Part shown: positions 1-6,538 of the stretch, piece after piece
How the letters are laid out: every line of letters starts with the position of its first letter
How positions within the stretch are numbered: the first letter of the stretch is position 1
Assembly (NCBI GenBank): GCA_031553075.1
Contig: JAVBLX010000088.1
Coordinates: 1 to 8,951 of the forward strand
Source: DIGJ01 sp031553075
Lineage (GTDB): Bacteria; Bacillota; Clostridia; Lachnospirales; Lachnospiraceae
Length of the DNA stretch: 8,951 bases
Direction of reading: 5' to 3'
Translations under genes and position numbers: made by a program
Notes under the pieces: model-generated
Databases searched by the model: none
Seen by the model: only the letters and a program-made list of their open reading frames with translations
Told to the model about the DNA's origin: nothing

Positions 1-115
1 TAGCTAAACAGCACTGCCTATTTTGCCATCTGCCGCGTTGTCATCAGTCAGCGTAGCCCACTACGCCTCCATCTTCCGCCTTGCAGCTGACAAAATATTC
101 AGCACTGTTTAGCTA
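1..115. repeat. Long imperfect palindromic element with 11-bp perfect ends
   Basis: The ends TAGCTAAACAG (1-11) and CTGTTTAGCTA (105-115) are perfect inverted repeats. Further inward, TATTTTG (19-25) pairs with CAAAATA (91-97), CTGC (30-33) with GCAG (83-86), and GCGTAG (51-56) with CTACGC (61-66) around a CCCA loop. The unpaired stretches between these blocks have equal or nearly equal lengths on both arms, so the whole unit could fold as one long hairpin. CAGCACTG also occurs as a direct repeat at 9-16 and 100-107. There is no open frame of note. It starts exactly at the window edge, so it may extend further left. It lies 34 bases past the fbp stop and could act as a 3'-end structure. I infer a multicopy intergenic hairpin or MITE-like element; copy number cannot be seen here. 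Confidence 0.7.
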
Positions 116-130
116 AAGATGAATGATACA

Positions 131-158
131 GCACACTAGTATACTTGGATTAGTGCGC
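131..158 (-). terminator. Hairpin overlapping the fbp stop codon; weak terminator candidate
   Basis: Read on the fbp (minus) strand, GCGCACTA (158-151) can pair with TAGTGTGC (138-131) around a 12-base loop, with one G-U pair. The fbp stop codon (152-150) lies at the stem-loop junction. No U-run follows, so it is not a textbook intrinsic terminator; with the larger palindrome beyond it, it may instead stabilise the 3' end of the message. Confidence 0.3.
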
Positions 159-2123
159 ATACAAATCAGGGGGAGTGAAGGAGTTTTTTTGTTTCACTTT
201 ACCTTCATTATATGCTGCCATGAGCTCTTTTAAATCCTCAACCTGACGGGAAAGTTCTTTGCCGATATCGGTGTTTCCAACGGTAATCCGAGGCTTCATA
301 GTTTCGATTGTCTCTACGCTGGGCGTCCATTTTTGGAGTGCTCTCTGGTCTGACAGTTCATAGGTTGGATGTTTTGCCAGATTTAGAGCCATGGAATTGT
401 AAATCAAGGTATATCCGGCAATTCCGGTTTTGGGTTGATAGGGTTTGGAAATGCCGCCGTCAATTACGAAGAGTTTTCCTCCTGCTTTAATGGGGCTTTC
501 TCCTTCCTTTAGCCGGACGGGTACGTGTCCGTTTACGATGTGGGCATTTTTTTCATCCAACCCGAATTCTTTTAGAATTTTAATGCAAATTGCTTCCTGG
601 TTGCTCAATTCATAATAGGGGTTATAAAGCTCCTGCTTTACCTGTTTATCTTCTATAAAATATTGCTCAAAACAGGCCAGTTTACTCTTTCCGAACAAAG
701 GTGAATAACTTCCGCACCACAGATACCACATAAAATCAATGGCGTCCTGCTTGCCAACATGATTTACTGGGGAAAAATAAGCCTGGTTTGCCAGTTCGGT
801 GATGTGGTCCAACAGGGCTTTTCCTTTGTAGACCGCTCCTTGGATGGTAACTTCCTGGAACTGACCGTTATCGGTCATGGGAATGCATCCATGATAGAGC
901 AGGTTATTATTGACACATTTATACATGGAGCCATGAGAGTATAAATATAAAATATGCTTTTGAAGAGATTTGCTGTGTCGGAAGGCACTGGACAAGACCT
1001 CCATTAAATTGGCTTCTCCTTCTGTGAGACGGGACGGCATATTCGTATCGATGGTGGGGAAGTAGGTATCGCGGAGGGTGTAACTGATTCCATTTACACT
1101 TACCAAGCCGGTATTAAAATCTATTTTTTTTAGTAAGGCACGATCTTCCATACCGTATTCTGGATGTGATTCCAAGAGCTGTTCTTCCAGCTTGAACTGA
1201 ATGACGGTGATTGCTTTATGCATCTTTGCCGCCAAGTCAAGACTTACCAGAGCATATTTATTTTCGTCCCAAACCAGCGGAACGAAATGAGTGCATGGAT
1301 CATCATGGTACACTTCGTTAGCAAACACGGCAAGAGAGCGAAGACTAATACCGTAACCATCTTCGATTAAATCAAAGTTATTATAATGAATGGCAATTCG
1401 AATGACATTGGCAATCAAAGACAGATTTCCACAGGCGGCACCCATCCAGGAAATATCATGGTTTCCCCATTGAATATCCACATCATGAAAGGTGGCCAGC
1501 TCATTCAGAATAAAGTCTGGTCGAGGCCCCCGGTCAAAAATATCTCCAATGATATGTAGGCGATCAATGCACAAATCCTGAATGAGATTGCACAGAACAA
1601 TAATAAAGTTGTTGCCATTTCCTAAGTCGGCAATGGATTTGATAATGGACTGATAATAAATCTCTTTATTGATTTCCTTATCAGCATGGAGGAGTTCGTC
1701 TAAAATATATGCGTACTCCTTCGGTATTTTTTTACGCACCTTGGAACGGGTGTATTTGGAAGAGCATTTTTTGCAGACCTGAATCAGGCGGTAAATGGTG
1801 ACCTTCTGCCAATTGTCATCTTCTCTCCCCTGAAGGCTCAATTCCTCTAGAACTCTTTCCGGATAATAGATTAGCTCGGCCAGCTGTTCCCGCTCTTCCT
1901 GCAATATGATTTCGCCAAATAAATCCTCTATTTTGTGACGGATTACACCGGAGGCACTCCGCAGCAGGTGGGAAAATGCTTCATATTCCCCGTGCAAATC
2001 ACTGAAAAAGTACTCCGTCCCTTTGGGCAGACACTGAATCGCATTCAGATTAATAATTTCGCTGACACAAGCCTCCATAGTAGGATATTCTTTGGCCAGC
2101 AGTTCCAGATATCTTTTTTTCAT
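150..2123 (-). CDS. fbp: Fructose-1,6-bisphosphatase, class III
   Basis: A 657-residue class III fructose-1,6-bisphosphatase (FBPase_2 family, the Firmicutes type). It hydrolyses fructose-1,6-bisphosphate to fructose-6-phosphate in the cytoplasm, the committed step of gluconeogenesis. Metallophosphatase metal-binding motifs appear in order: SDLHGE (residues 41-46), GDIFDRG (193-199) and GNHD (220-223). Further conserved family blocks follow, including a SHGSMY segment and, near the C-terminus, NGHVPV followed by VIDGG. From memory it aligns well along most of the Bacillus subtilis Fbp, which has a longer N-terminus. The ATG at 2123 is preceded by GGGAG four bases upstream, and an in-frame TGA lies further upstream with no other start codon between, so this start is well supported. 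It is divergent from malQ-glgP. Class III enzymes are known to respond to phosphoenolpyruvate and AMP; nothing in this sequence alone shows that. Confidence 0.95.
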   Translation of the reverse strand: MKKRYLELLAKEYPTMEACVSEIINLNAIQCLPKGTEYFFSDLHGEYEAFSHLLRSASGVIRHKIEDLFGEIILQEEREQLAELIYYPERVLEELSLQGREDDNWQKVTIYRLIQVCKKCSSKYTRSKVRKKIPKEYAYILDELLHADKEINKEIYYQSIIKSIADLGNGNNFIIVLCNLIQDLCIDRLHIIGDIFDRGPRPDFILNELATFHDVDIQWGNHDISWMGAACGNLSLIANVIRIAIHYNNFDLIEDGYGISLRSLAVFANEVYHDDPCTHFVPLVWDENKYALVSLDLAAKMHKAITVIQFKLEEQLLESHPEYGMEDRALLKKIDFNTGLVSVNGISYTLRDTYFPTIDTNMPSRLTEGEANLMEVLSSAFRHSKSLQKHILYLYSHGSMYKCVNNNLLYHGCIPMTDNGQFQEVTIQGAVYKGKALLDHITELANQAYFSPVNHVGKQDAIDFMWYLWCGSYSPLFGKSKLACFEQYFIEDKQVKQELYNPYYELSNQEAICIKILKEFGLDEKNAHIVNGHVPVRLKEGESPIKAGGKLFVIDGGISKPYQPKTGIAGYTLIYNSMALNLAKHPTYELSDQRALQKWTPSVETIETMKPRITVGNTDIGKELSRQVEDLKELMAAYNEGKVKQKNSFTPPDLYAH

Positions 2124-2135
2124 AACGCTCCCATC

Positions 2136-2153
2136 TGTGCGTTGGTGCGCACA
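2136..2153 (-). promoter_or_regulatory. Small hairpin just upstream of the fbp ribosome binding site
   Basis: TGTGCG (2136-2141) and CGCACA (2148-2153) form a perfect 6-bp stem with a 6-base loop. In the fbp message this sits directly before the GGGAG ribosome binding site. It could modulate translation or 5'-end stability; the stem is short and the role is inferred. Confidence 0.35.
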
Positions 2154-2222
2154 TAAAAATCACTCTCTATATTCGGTGCTAAAAGACAATAAATATACAG
2201 GTCTTCGGCGGATACACTCGCA

Positions 2223-2238
2223 CGAAATGTGGATTTCG
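2223..2238 (-). promoter_or_regulatory. Hairpin in the fbp leader
   Basis: CGAAAT (2223-2228) and ATTTCG (2233-2238) form a perfect 6-bp stem with a 4-base loop, inside the roughly 150-base untranslated leader predicted for fbp. No U-run follows it on the minus strand, so it is not an attenuator by itself. I do not recognise a known riboswitch family in this leader. It could equally be a palindromic protein-binding site. Confidence 0.3.
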
Positions 2239-2281
2239 CAAAGCGACTGCAATTGATGCAAGCTGTTGTTTTTAGACACCA

Positions 2282-2309
2282 TTTATATAGAATGAGAAGT
2301 CTCTGTCTA
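2282..2309 (-). promoter_or_regulatory. Candidate sigma-A promoter for fbp
   Basis: On the minus strand, TAGACA (2309-2304) is followed after 16 bases by TATAAA (2287-2282); each hexamer matches the sigma-A consensus at 5 of 6 positions. Transcription would start near 2275, giving an untranslated leader of about 150 bases before the fbp ATG. No better-spaced pair was found closer to the gene. Confidence 0.5.
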
Positions 2310-2319
2310 TTGTATCATT

Positions 2320-2358
2320 GAAAGCAAAAAAAGAAAATGGAAAGCTAAAAAGAAAATG
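2320..2358. repeat. Tandem direct repeat, two ~20-bp AG-rich units
   Basis: GAAAGCAAAAAAAGAAAATG (2320-2339) is followed directly by GAAAGCTAAAAAGAAAATG (2340-2358). The copies differ by one substitution and one base of length. The repeat lies between the divergent fbp and malQ promoters. A ~20-bp period is about two helical turns, so A-tracts would lie on one face of the DNA, suggesting curvature, an UP-like element, or paired binding of a regulator. Confidence 0.6.
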
Positions 2359-2398
2359 ACCTTTATGATTAAAAAGTCAATTAAAAATAAAAAACGAA

Positions 2399-2427
2399 TT
2401 GACAAAGTATTAAAAAAATGGTAATAT
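2399..2427 (+). promoter_or_regulatory. Sigma-A promoter of the malQ-glgP operon
   Basis: A perfect -35 box TTGACA (2399-2404) is followed after 17 bases by TAATAT (2422-2427), a 4-of-6 match to the -10 consensus, in very A-rich DNA. Transcription would begin near 2434, about 55 bases before the malQ start at 2490. An upstream in-frame ATG at 2418 lies between the two hexamers and so would not be on the transcript. Confidence 0.65.
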
Positions 2428-2436
2428 TAAGATATA

Positions 2437-2456
2437 GTTTCGAAAGTTTCCGAAAA
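2437..2456. promoter_or_regulatory. Candidate operator: adjacent GTTTCGAAA / GTTTCCGAAAA repeats
   Basis: GTTTCGAAA (2437-2445, containing the palindrome TTTCGAAA) is directly followed by GTTTCCGAAAA (2446-2456). The pair begins within a few bases of the predicted malQ transcription start, a position where a bound repressor would block RNA polymerase. It does not match the CcpA cre consensus well. The role is inferred from position and symmetry only. Confidence 0.35.
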
Positions 2457-2479
2457 TCTTATGAAAAAATCAAAATGGC

Positions 2480-2484
2480 AGGAG
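2480..2484 (+). promoter_or_regulatory. Ribosome binding site that sets the malQ start
   Basis: AGGAG lies 5 bases before the ATG at 2490. The alternative in-frame ATG at 2418 has no Shine-Dalgarno sequence and sits within the promoter, so this site decides the start. Confidence 0.7.
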
Positions 2485-2489
2485 ATTGT

Positions 2490-3995
2490 ATGAAAAAGAA
2501 AAGAGAAAAATCAAATTCCAGAGGCGCCGGAATATTATTACCCATTTCCAGTATTCCATCCAACTATGGAATCGGAACCTTTGGCGCAGAGGCGTATAAA
2601 TTTGTAGACCAGCTGGTTCGTGCCAGGCAGAAATACTGGCAGGTGCTTCCGATTGGACCTACCAGCTACGGTGATAGTCCCTATCAGTCATTTTCCGCAT
2701 TTGCGGGTAATCCATATTTTATTGATTTGGACTTGCTTATTGAAGAGAAGCTTCTTACCAAAAAAGAGGTAAAAGCATATAAATGGGGTTCCGAAGAAGA
2801 TAAGACAGATTATGCCACTATTTATCAAAATCGTTTCCCGGTTCTGCGGAAAGCATTTGAAAAAAGTGAACATACTAATACAAAAGCATATAAAGAGTTT
2901 TGTGAGAACAATGCCTTCTGGCTTCACGACTACAGTCTGTACATGGCGGTAAAGAATCATTTTAACAATAAAGAATGGCTTCTTTGGGAGGATGACATCC
3001 GTAACCGGATACCCAAAGCGGTAAAGACATACGAAGAGAAGCTAAAGAAAGATGTAGACTTCTGGAACTTCTGCCAGTACAAATTCTATGAACAATGGAA
3101 TAAACTGAAGACCTATGCCAATGAGCAGGGTGTGAAGATTATCGGAGATATACCACTTTATGTGGCAATGGATAGCTCCGATGTATGGGTCCACGGACGT
3201 TTGTTTGAACTGGATGAAAGAAAGAATCCCATTAACATAGCCGGAGTTCCTCCTGATTATTTTTCTGCAACCGGTCAAAGATGGGGAAATCCCCTCTATC
3301 GCTGGGATGTGATGGAAGCAGATGACTTCAAGTGGTGGAGAGAACGAATGAAAGCCAATGCGGCTCTTTATGATGTAATCCGCATTGACCACTTTATTGG
3401 TATCGTAAGGTACTTCAGTATTCCAGCCACCTGCCCAACAGCCGAAATCGGCGAATACAAAAAAGGTCCTGGCAGCAAGCTTACCAATGCGATAAAAGAA
3501 GCCATTGGCGACAGTGAAATCATCGCAGAAGATTTAGGCGTGGTAGCGCCAAGTGTAAAGCGTCTTATGAAAAAGACCGGATGGCCTGGCATGAAAATCA
3601 TGGTATTTGCCTATGATTGTGGTCCAGAGAATGATAACCTGCCCCATAAGTTTGACAGTCCAAACTATGTAGTATACGGGGGGACTCATGACAACGAAAC
3701 CATGATGGGCTTCTTTGGTCGCCAAAAGAAAAATGATCTGACCTATTTAATGGAATACGAAGGAATTAAAAAACGCAGTGAAATAGTAGATGCCGTTACC
3801 GTATCTGCCTATAGGAGCATCGCCAACACCGCTATTTTGCAAATGCAGGATATCCTTAAATTAGATAATAAAGCCAGAATGAATTTCCCTGGAACCTTAG
3901 GTGGCAATTGGGAATGGCGACTTAAAAAGGATGAATTTACAGTGGAGCATATTGAAAAACTAAGTAAGTTAGTAGGTATATACGGAAGAGAGTAA
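2490..3995 (+). CDS. malQ: 4-alpha-glucanotransferase (amylomaltase, GH77)
   Basis: A 501-residue GH77 4-alpha-glucanotransferase, the usual length for bacterial amylomaltases. It transfers alpha-1,4-glucan segments between maltodextrins in the cytoplasm, releasing glucose and building chains long enough for phosphorylase. The N-terminal family block RGAGILLP...YGIGTFG is present, with the substrate-binding segment GDSPYQSFSAFAGNPYFIDL after it. The expected catalytic residues are visible: nucleophile Asp300 in RIDHF, acid/base Glu347 in AEDLG, and the third acidic residue Asp401 in GTHDNE. The frame is open back to an ATG at 2418, which would add 24 residues unlike the family; the ATG at 2490 has an AGGAG site and is preferred. 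glgP follows after 31 bases with no terminator between, so the two are almost certainly co-transcribed. Confidence 0.95.
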   Translation: MKKKREKSNSRGAGILLPISSIPSNYGIGTFGAEAYKFVDQLVRARQKYWQVLPIGPTSYGDSPYQSFSAFAGNPYFIDLDLLIEEKLLTKKEVKAYKWGSEEDKTDYATIYQNRFPVLRKAFEKSEHTNTKAYKEFCENNAFWLHDYSLYMAVKNHFNNKEWLLWEDDIRNRIPKAVKTYEEKLKKDVDFWNFCQYKFYEQWNKLKTYANEQGVKIIGDIPLYVAMDSSDVWVHGRLFELDERKNPINIAGVPPDYFSATGQRWGNPLYRWDVMEADDFKWWRERMKANAALYDVIRIDHFIGIVRYFSIPATCPTAEIGEYKKGPGSKLTNAIKEAIGDSEIIAEDLGVVAPSVKRLMKKTGWPGMKIMVFAYDCGPENDNLPHKFDSPNYVVYGGTHDNETMMGFFGRQKKNDLTYLMEYEGIKKRSEIVDAVTVSAYRSIANTAILQMQDILKLDNKARMNFPGTLGGNWEWRLKKDEFTVEHIEKLSKLVGIYGRE

Positions 3996-4026
3996 ATATA
4001 AGCAGAGGAAGGAAAAGGAGAACGAA

Positions 4027-6360
4027 ATGAATAATTTTAAAACAGATGTTGCCATGACATTAAAGCTTAATTATGGAAAAACCATAAAAGAGGCTACCAC
4101 CCTGGAGCTTTACAATAGTGTATCCACAGCCGCTATGCAGACCATCGGAAGAGATTGGGGTCTGGAGGCAAAGGAAAAGAAGGTTTGCTACTTATCAGCA
4201 GAATTCTTAATTGGACGCCTTGTATACAGCAACCTTTTAAATCTGGGACTCTTAAACCAGTTTTCAGAGTTAATGAGTGAAAATGGAAGAGACATACGGG
4301 TATTTGAGGATATTGAAGATGCAGCACTTGGAAATGGTGGTTTAGGCCGTCTGGCAGCCTGCTTTTTGGACTCTGGGGCAAGTGTTGGTGTTCGCTTGAA
4401 TGGATATGGACTTCGCTATAAGTTTGGTTTGTTCAAACAGTACTTTGAAGACGGATTCCAAAAGGAAGAAGCCGATGACTGGATGAAATGCGGCGATCCA
4501 TGGTCTGTTAGAAAAGAGGATGAAAAGATCTTAGTTGAATTTAAAAATCAATCAGTATATGCAGTTCCTTATGATACACCAGTGATCGGATATGGTGCTC
4601 AGACCATCAACACACTGCGCTTATGGCAATCCGAACCATTGGAAAACTTCAACTTTGAACTGTTCAACGATCAAAAATACGATAGAGCCGTAAAAGATAA
4701 AAATGATGCAGAAGCTATTGTTAACGTATTATATCCAAACGACAATACTGATGAAGGAAAGAAGCTGCGTTTAAAGCAACAGTATTTCTTCTCCAGTGCT
4801 TCCCTTCAGGATGTTATTCGCAAATACAAAGCAGTCTATGGTGATGATTTCAGCAACTTCTCCAAGGAATATGCCATCCAGTTAAATGATACTCACCCAG
4901 TTGTAGCCATTCCAGAGCTCCTTCGTCTGCTGATGGAAGGAGAAGGCATGAAGTTTGCCAAGGCATTTAAAATTGCCAAAGAAACCTTTGCCTATACCAA
5001 TCACACCGTTATGGCCGAAGCTCTGGAAAAATGGAGTGTTAAGTTATTCAAAGCCGTAATTCCAAATGTATACAAATATGTAGCAATGATTCAAAAAGCC
5101 TTGTTAAAAGATTTAGCTGCCTTCGCTGTAAAGGAAAAAGATCAGAAGCAGTATTTTATTATTGATGATGGTCTGATTCACATGGCACGTCTGGCTATTT
5201 ATGGAAGCCATTCTACCAACGGAGTAGCCCAGATTCATACAGAGATTTTAAAGGATGATGCTTTAAAAGAATGGTATGCCCTGTATCCAGAACGCTTCAA
5301 CAACAAGACCAACGGAATTACCCAGCGTAGATGGCTTGCGCTTGCTAATATGGAGTTGTCTGGTTTCATCTCTGACAAAATTGGAAATGGCTGGATTACC
5401 GATCTGGATAAATTAAAAGACCTGGAAAAATATGCAGATGATGCTAATGTAATCAAAGAATTTGACACTATCAAAAAGATAAAGAAACAGCAGTTGGCAG
5501 AATATATTGAAAAGCAGGAAGGGATTAAAATTAACCCGGACTTCATCTTTGACATTCAGGTAAAAAGACTTCATGAGTACAAACGTCAGTTATTAAATGC
5601 CTTCTCCATTCTGGACCTTTATTTTGGCCTAAAGGACGGCAGAATCAAAGACTTTACACCAACCTGCTTTATCTTCGGAGCAAAAGCAGCACCAGGATAT
5701 TTCCGGGCAAAAGGTATTATCAAATACATCAATGAAATCGGCAAAATGATTGCCAATGACCCAGATGTAAACGACAAACTCCAGGTAGTCTTTGTTTCCA
5801 ACTACAACGTTTCCTACGCTGAGAAAATCACTCCGGCAGCCGACGTATCCGAGCAGATTTCTACCGCCGGAACCGAAGCATCAGGAACCGGTAACATGAA
5901 GTTCATGTTAAACGGTGCGGTTACCTTAGGAACCTATGACGGAGCCAATGTAGAAATCGTAGAGCAGGCAGGAGAAAAAAACAACTATATCTTTGGTGCT
6001 AGAGTAGAAGACATTGAAAAGATCAAGAAAACTTACAACTCCAAGAAGTTATACAAAGAAAACAAGAGAATTAAAAAAATAGTGGATACATTAATTGACG
6101 GAACCTTCGATGATGGCGGAACCGGAATGTTTAAAGAACTTCATACCTCCATTCTGGAAGGTGCGAGCTGGCACAAACCAGACCACTATTACCTCATGCT
6201 TGACCTGTTATCCTATTGTGATGCAAAGCTTGAGACAAATAAAGATTTTAAAGATATTATGAGTTTCCGTAGAAAATGTTTTATGAATACCGCCAATGCA
6301 GGAAAGTTCTCCAGTGATCGTACGATTAAGGATTATCGCGAAGAGATATGGAATGCGTAG
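4027..6360 (+). CDS. glgP: Glycogen/maltodextrin phosphorylase (GT35)
   Basis: A 777-residue alpha-glucan phosphorylase that uses pyridoxal phosphate to cleave terminal alpha-1,4-glucosyl units with inorganic phosphate, giving glucose-1-phosphate. Family blocks appear in order: YLSAEFLIGR (55-64), LGNGGLGRLA (101-110), LNDTHP (286-291), HEYKRQ (516-521) and the PLP signature EASGTGNMK (617-625), with Lys625 as the Schiff-base lysine. The C-terminal SSDRTIKDY block is intact, so the gene is complete. It is shorter than E. coli GlgP (about 815 residues from memory), with part of the difference in a loop before AVPYDTPV (near residue 180). Start ATG has AAGGAG six bases upstream. It is the second gene of an operon with malQ. 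Sequence alone does not separate glycogen from maltodextrin preference, so malP is an acceptable alternative name. Confidence 0.95.
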   Translation: MNNFKTDVAMTLKLNYGKTIKEATTLELYNSVSTAAMQTIGRDWGLEAKEKKVCYLSAEFLIGRLVYSNLLNLGLLNQFSELMSENGRDIRVFEDIEDAALGNGGLGRLAACFLDSGASVGVRLNGYGLRYKFGLFKQYFEDGFQKEEADDWMKCGDPWSVRKEDEKILVEFKNQSVYAVPYDTPVIGYGAQTINTLRLWQSEPLENFNFELFNDQKYDRAVKDKNDAEAIVNVLYPNDNTDEGKKLRLKQQYFFSSASLQDVIRKYKAVYGDDFSNFSKEYAIQLNDTHPVVAIPELLRLLMEGEGMKFAKAFKIAKETFAYTNHTVMAEALEKWSVKLFKAVIPNVYKYVAMIQKALLKDLAAFAVKEKDQKQYFIIDDGLIHMARLAIYGSHSTNGVAQIHTEILKDDALKEWYALYPERFNNKTNGITQRRWLALANMELSGFISDKIGNGWITDLDKLKDLEKYADDANVIKEFDTIKKIKKQQLAEYIEKQEGIKINPDFIFDIQVKRLHEYKRQLLNAFSILDLYFGLKDGRIKDFTPTCFIFGAKAAPGYFRAKGIIKYINEIGKMIANDPDVNDKLQVVFVSNYNVSYAEKITPAADVSEQISTAGTEASGTGNMKFMLNGAVTLGTYDGANVEIVEQAGEKNNYIFGARVEDIEKIKKTYNSKKLYKENKRIKKIVDTLIDGTFDDGGTGMFKELHTSILEGASWHKPDHYYLMLDLLSYCDAKLETNKDFKDIMSFRRKCFMNTANAGKFSSDRTIKDYREEIWNA

Positions 6361-6454
6361 AGAAGAAATATAATATATATCATGGATTCCTGGAAAGTAT
6401 CCGAGAATTTCTGTGAAAGCCAGTAAAATCAGTAATTGCAGAATTTGATGGCAC

Positions 6455-6512
6455 AAAAAAAAGAGCATTGCAGGTACCGAATCACCCGGTACTTGCAAGA
6501 GCTCTTGTTTTT
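6455..6512. terminator. Strong bidirectional intrinsic terminator
   Basis: The arms 6461-6479 and 6487-6506 pair almost fully: AAGAGC with GCTCTT, TTGCA with TGCAA, and GTACCG with CGGTAC, separated by one small bulge and one G-T pair, with a 7-base loop. An A-run (6455-6462) lies on the left and a T-run (6508-6512) on the right, so it can end transcripts from both sides: glgP from the left and the Ig-like gene from the right. The remainder of the 178-base gap shows no gene. Confidence 0.85.
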
Positions 6513-6538
6513 ATTATGTGGTCATAGATCAACCCATA

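Noticed and set aside
2050..2154. A 34-codon minus-strand frame starting in the fbp leader and overlapping the start of fbp out of frame.
   Set aside because: Its ATG has no good Shine-Dalgarno site, the frame has no family resemblance, and most of it is a shadow of fbp. A regulatory upstream frame is possible but unsupported.
2124..2275. The fbp leader as a known riboswitch.
   Set aside because: I could not match its sequence to conserved cores that I know, and it has no terminator-like hairpin followed by a U-run.
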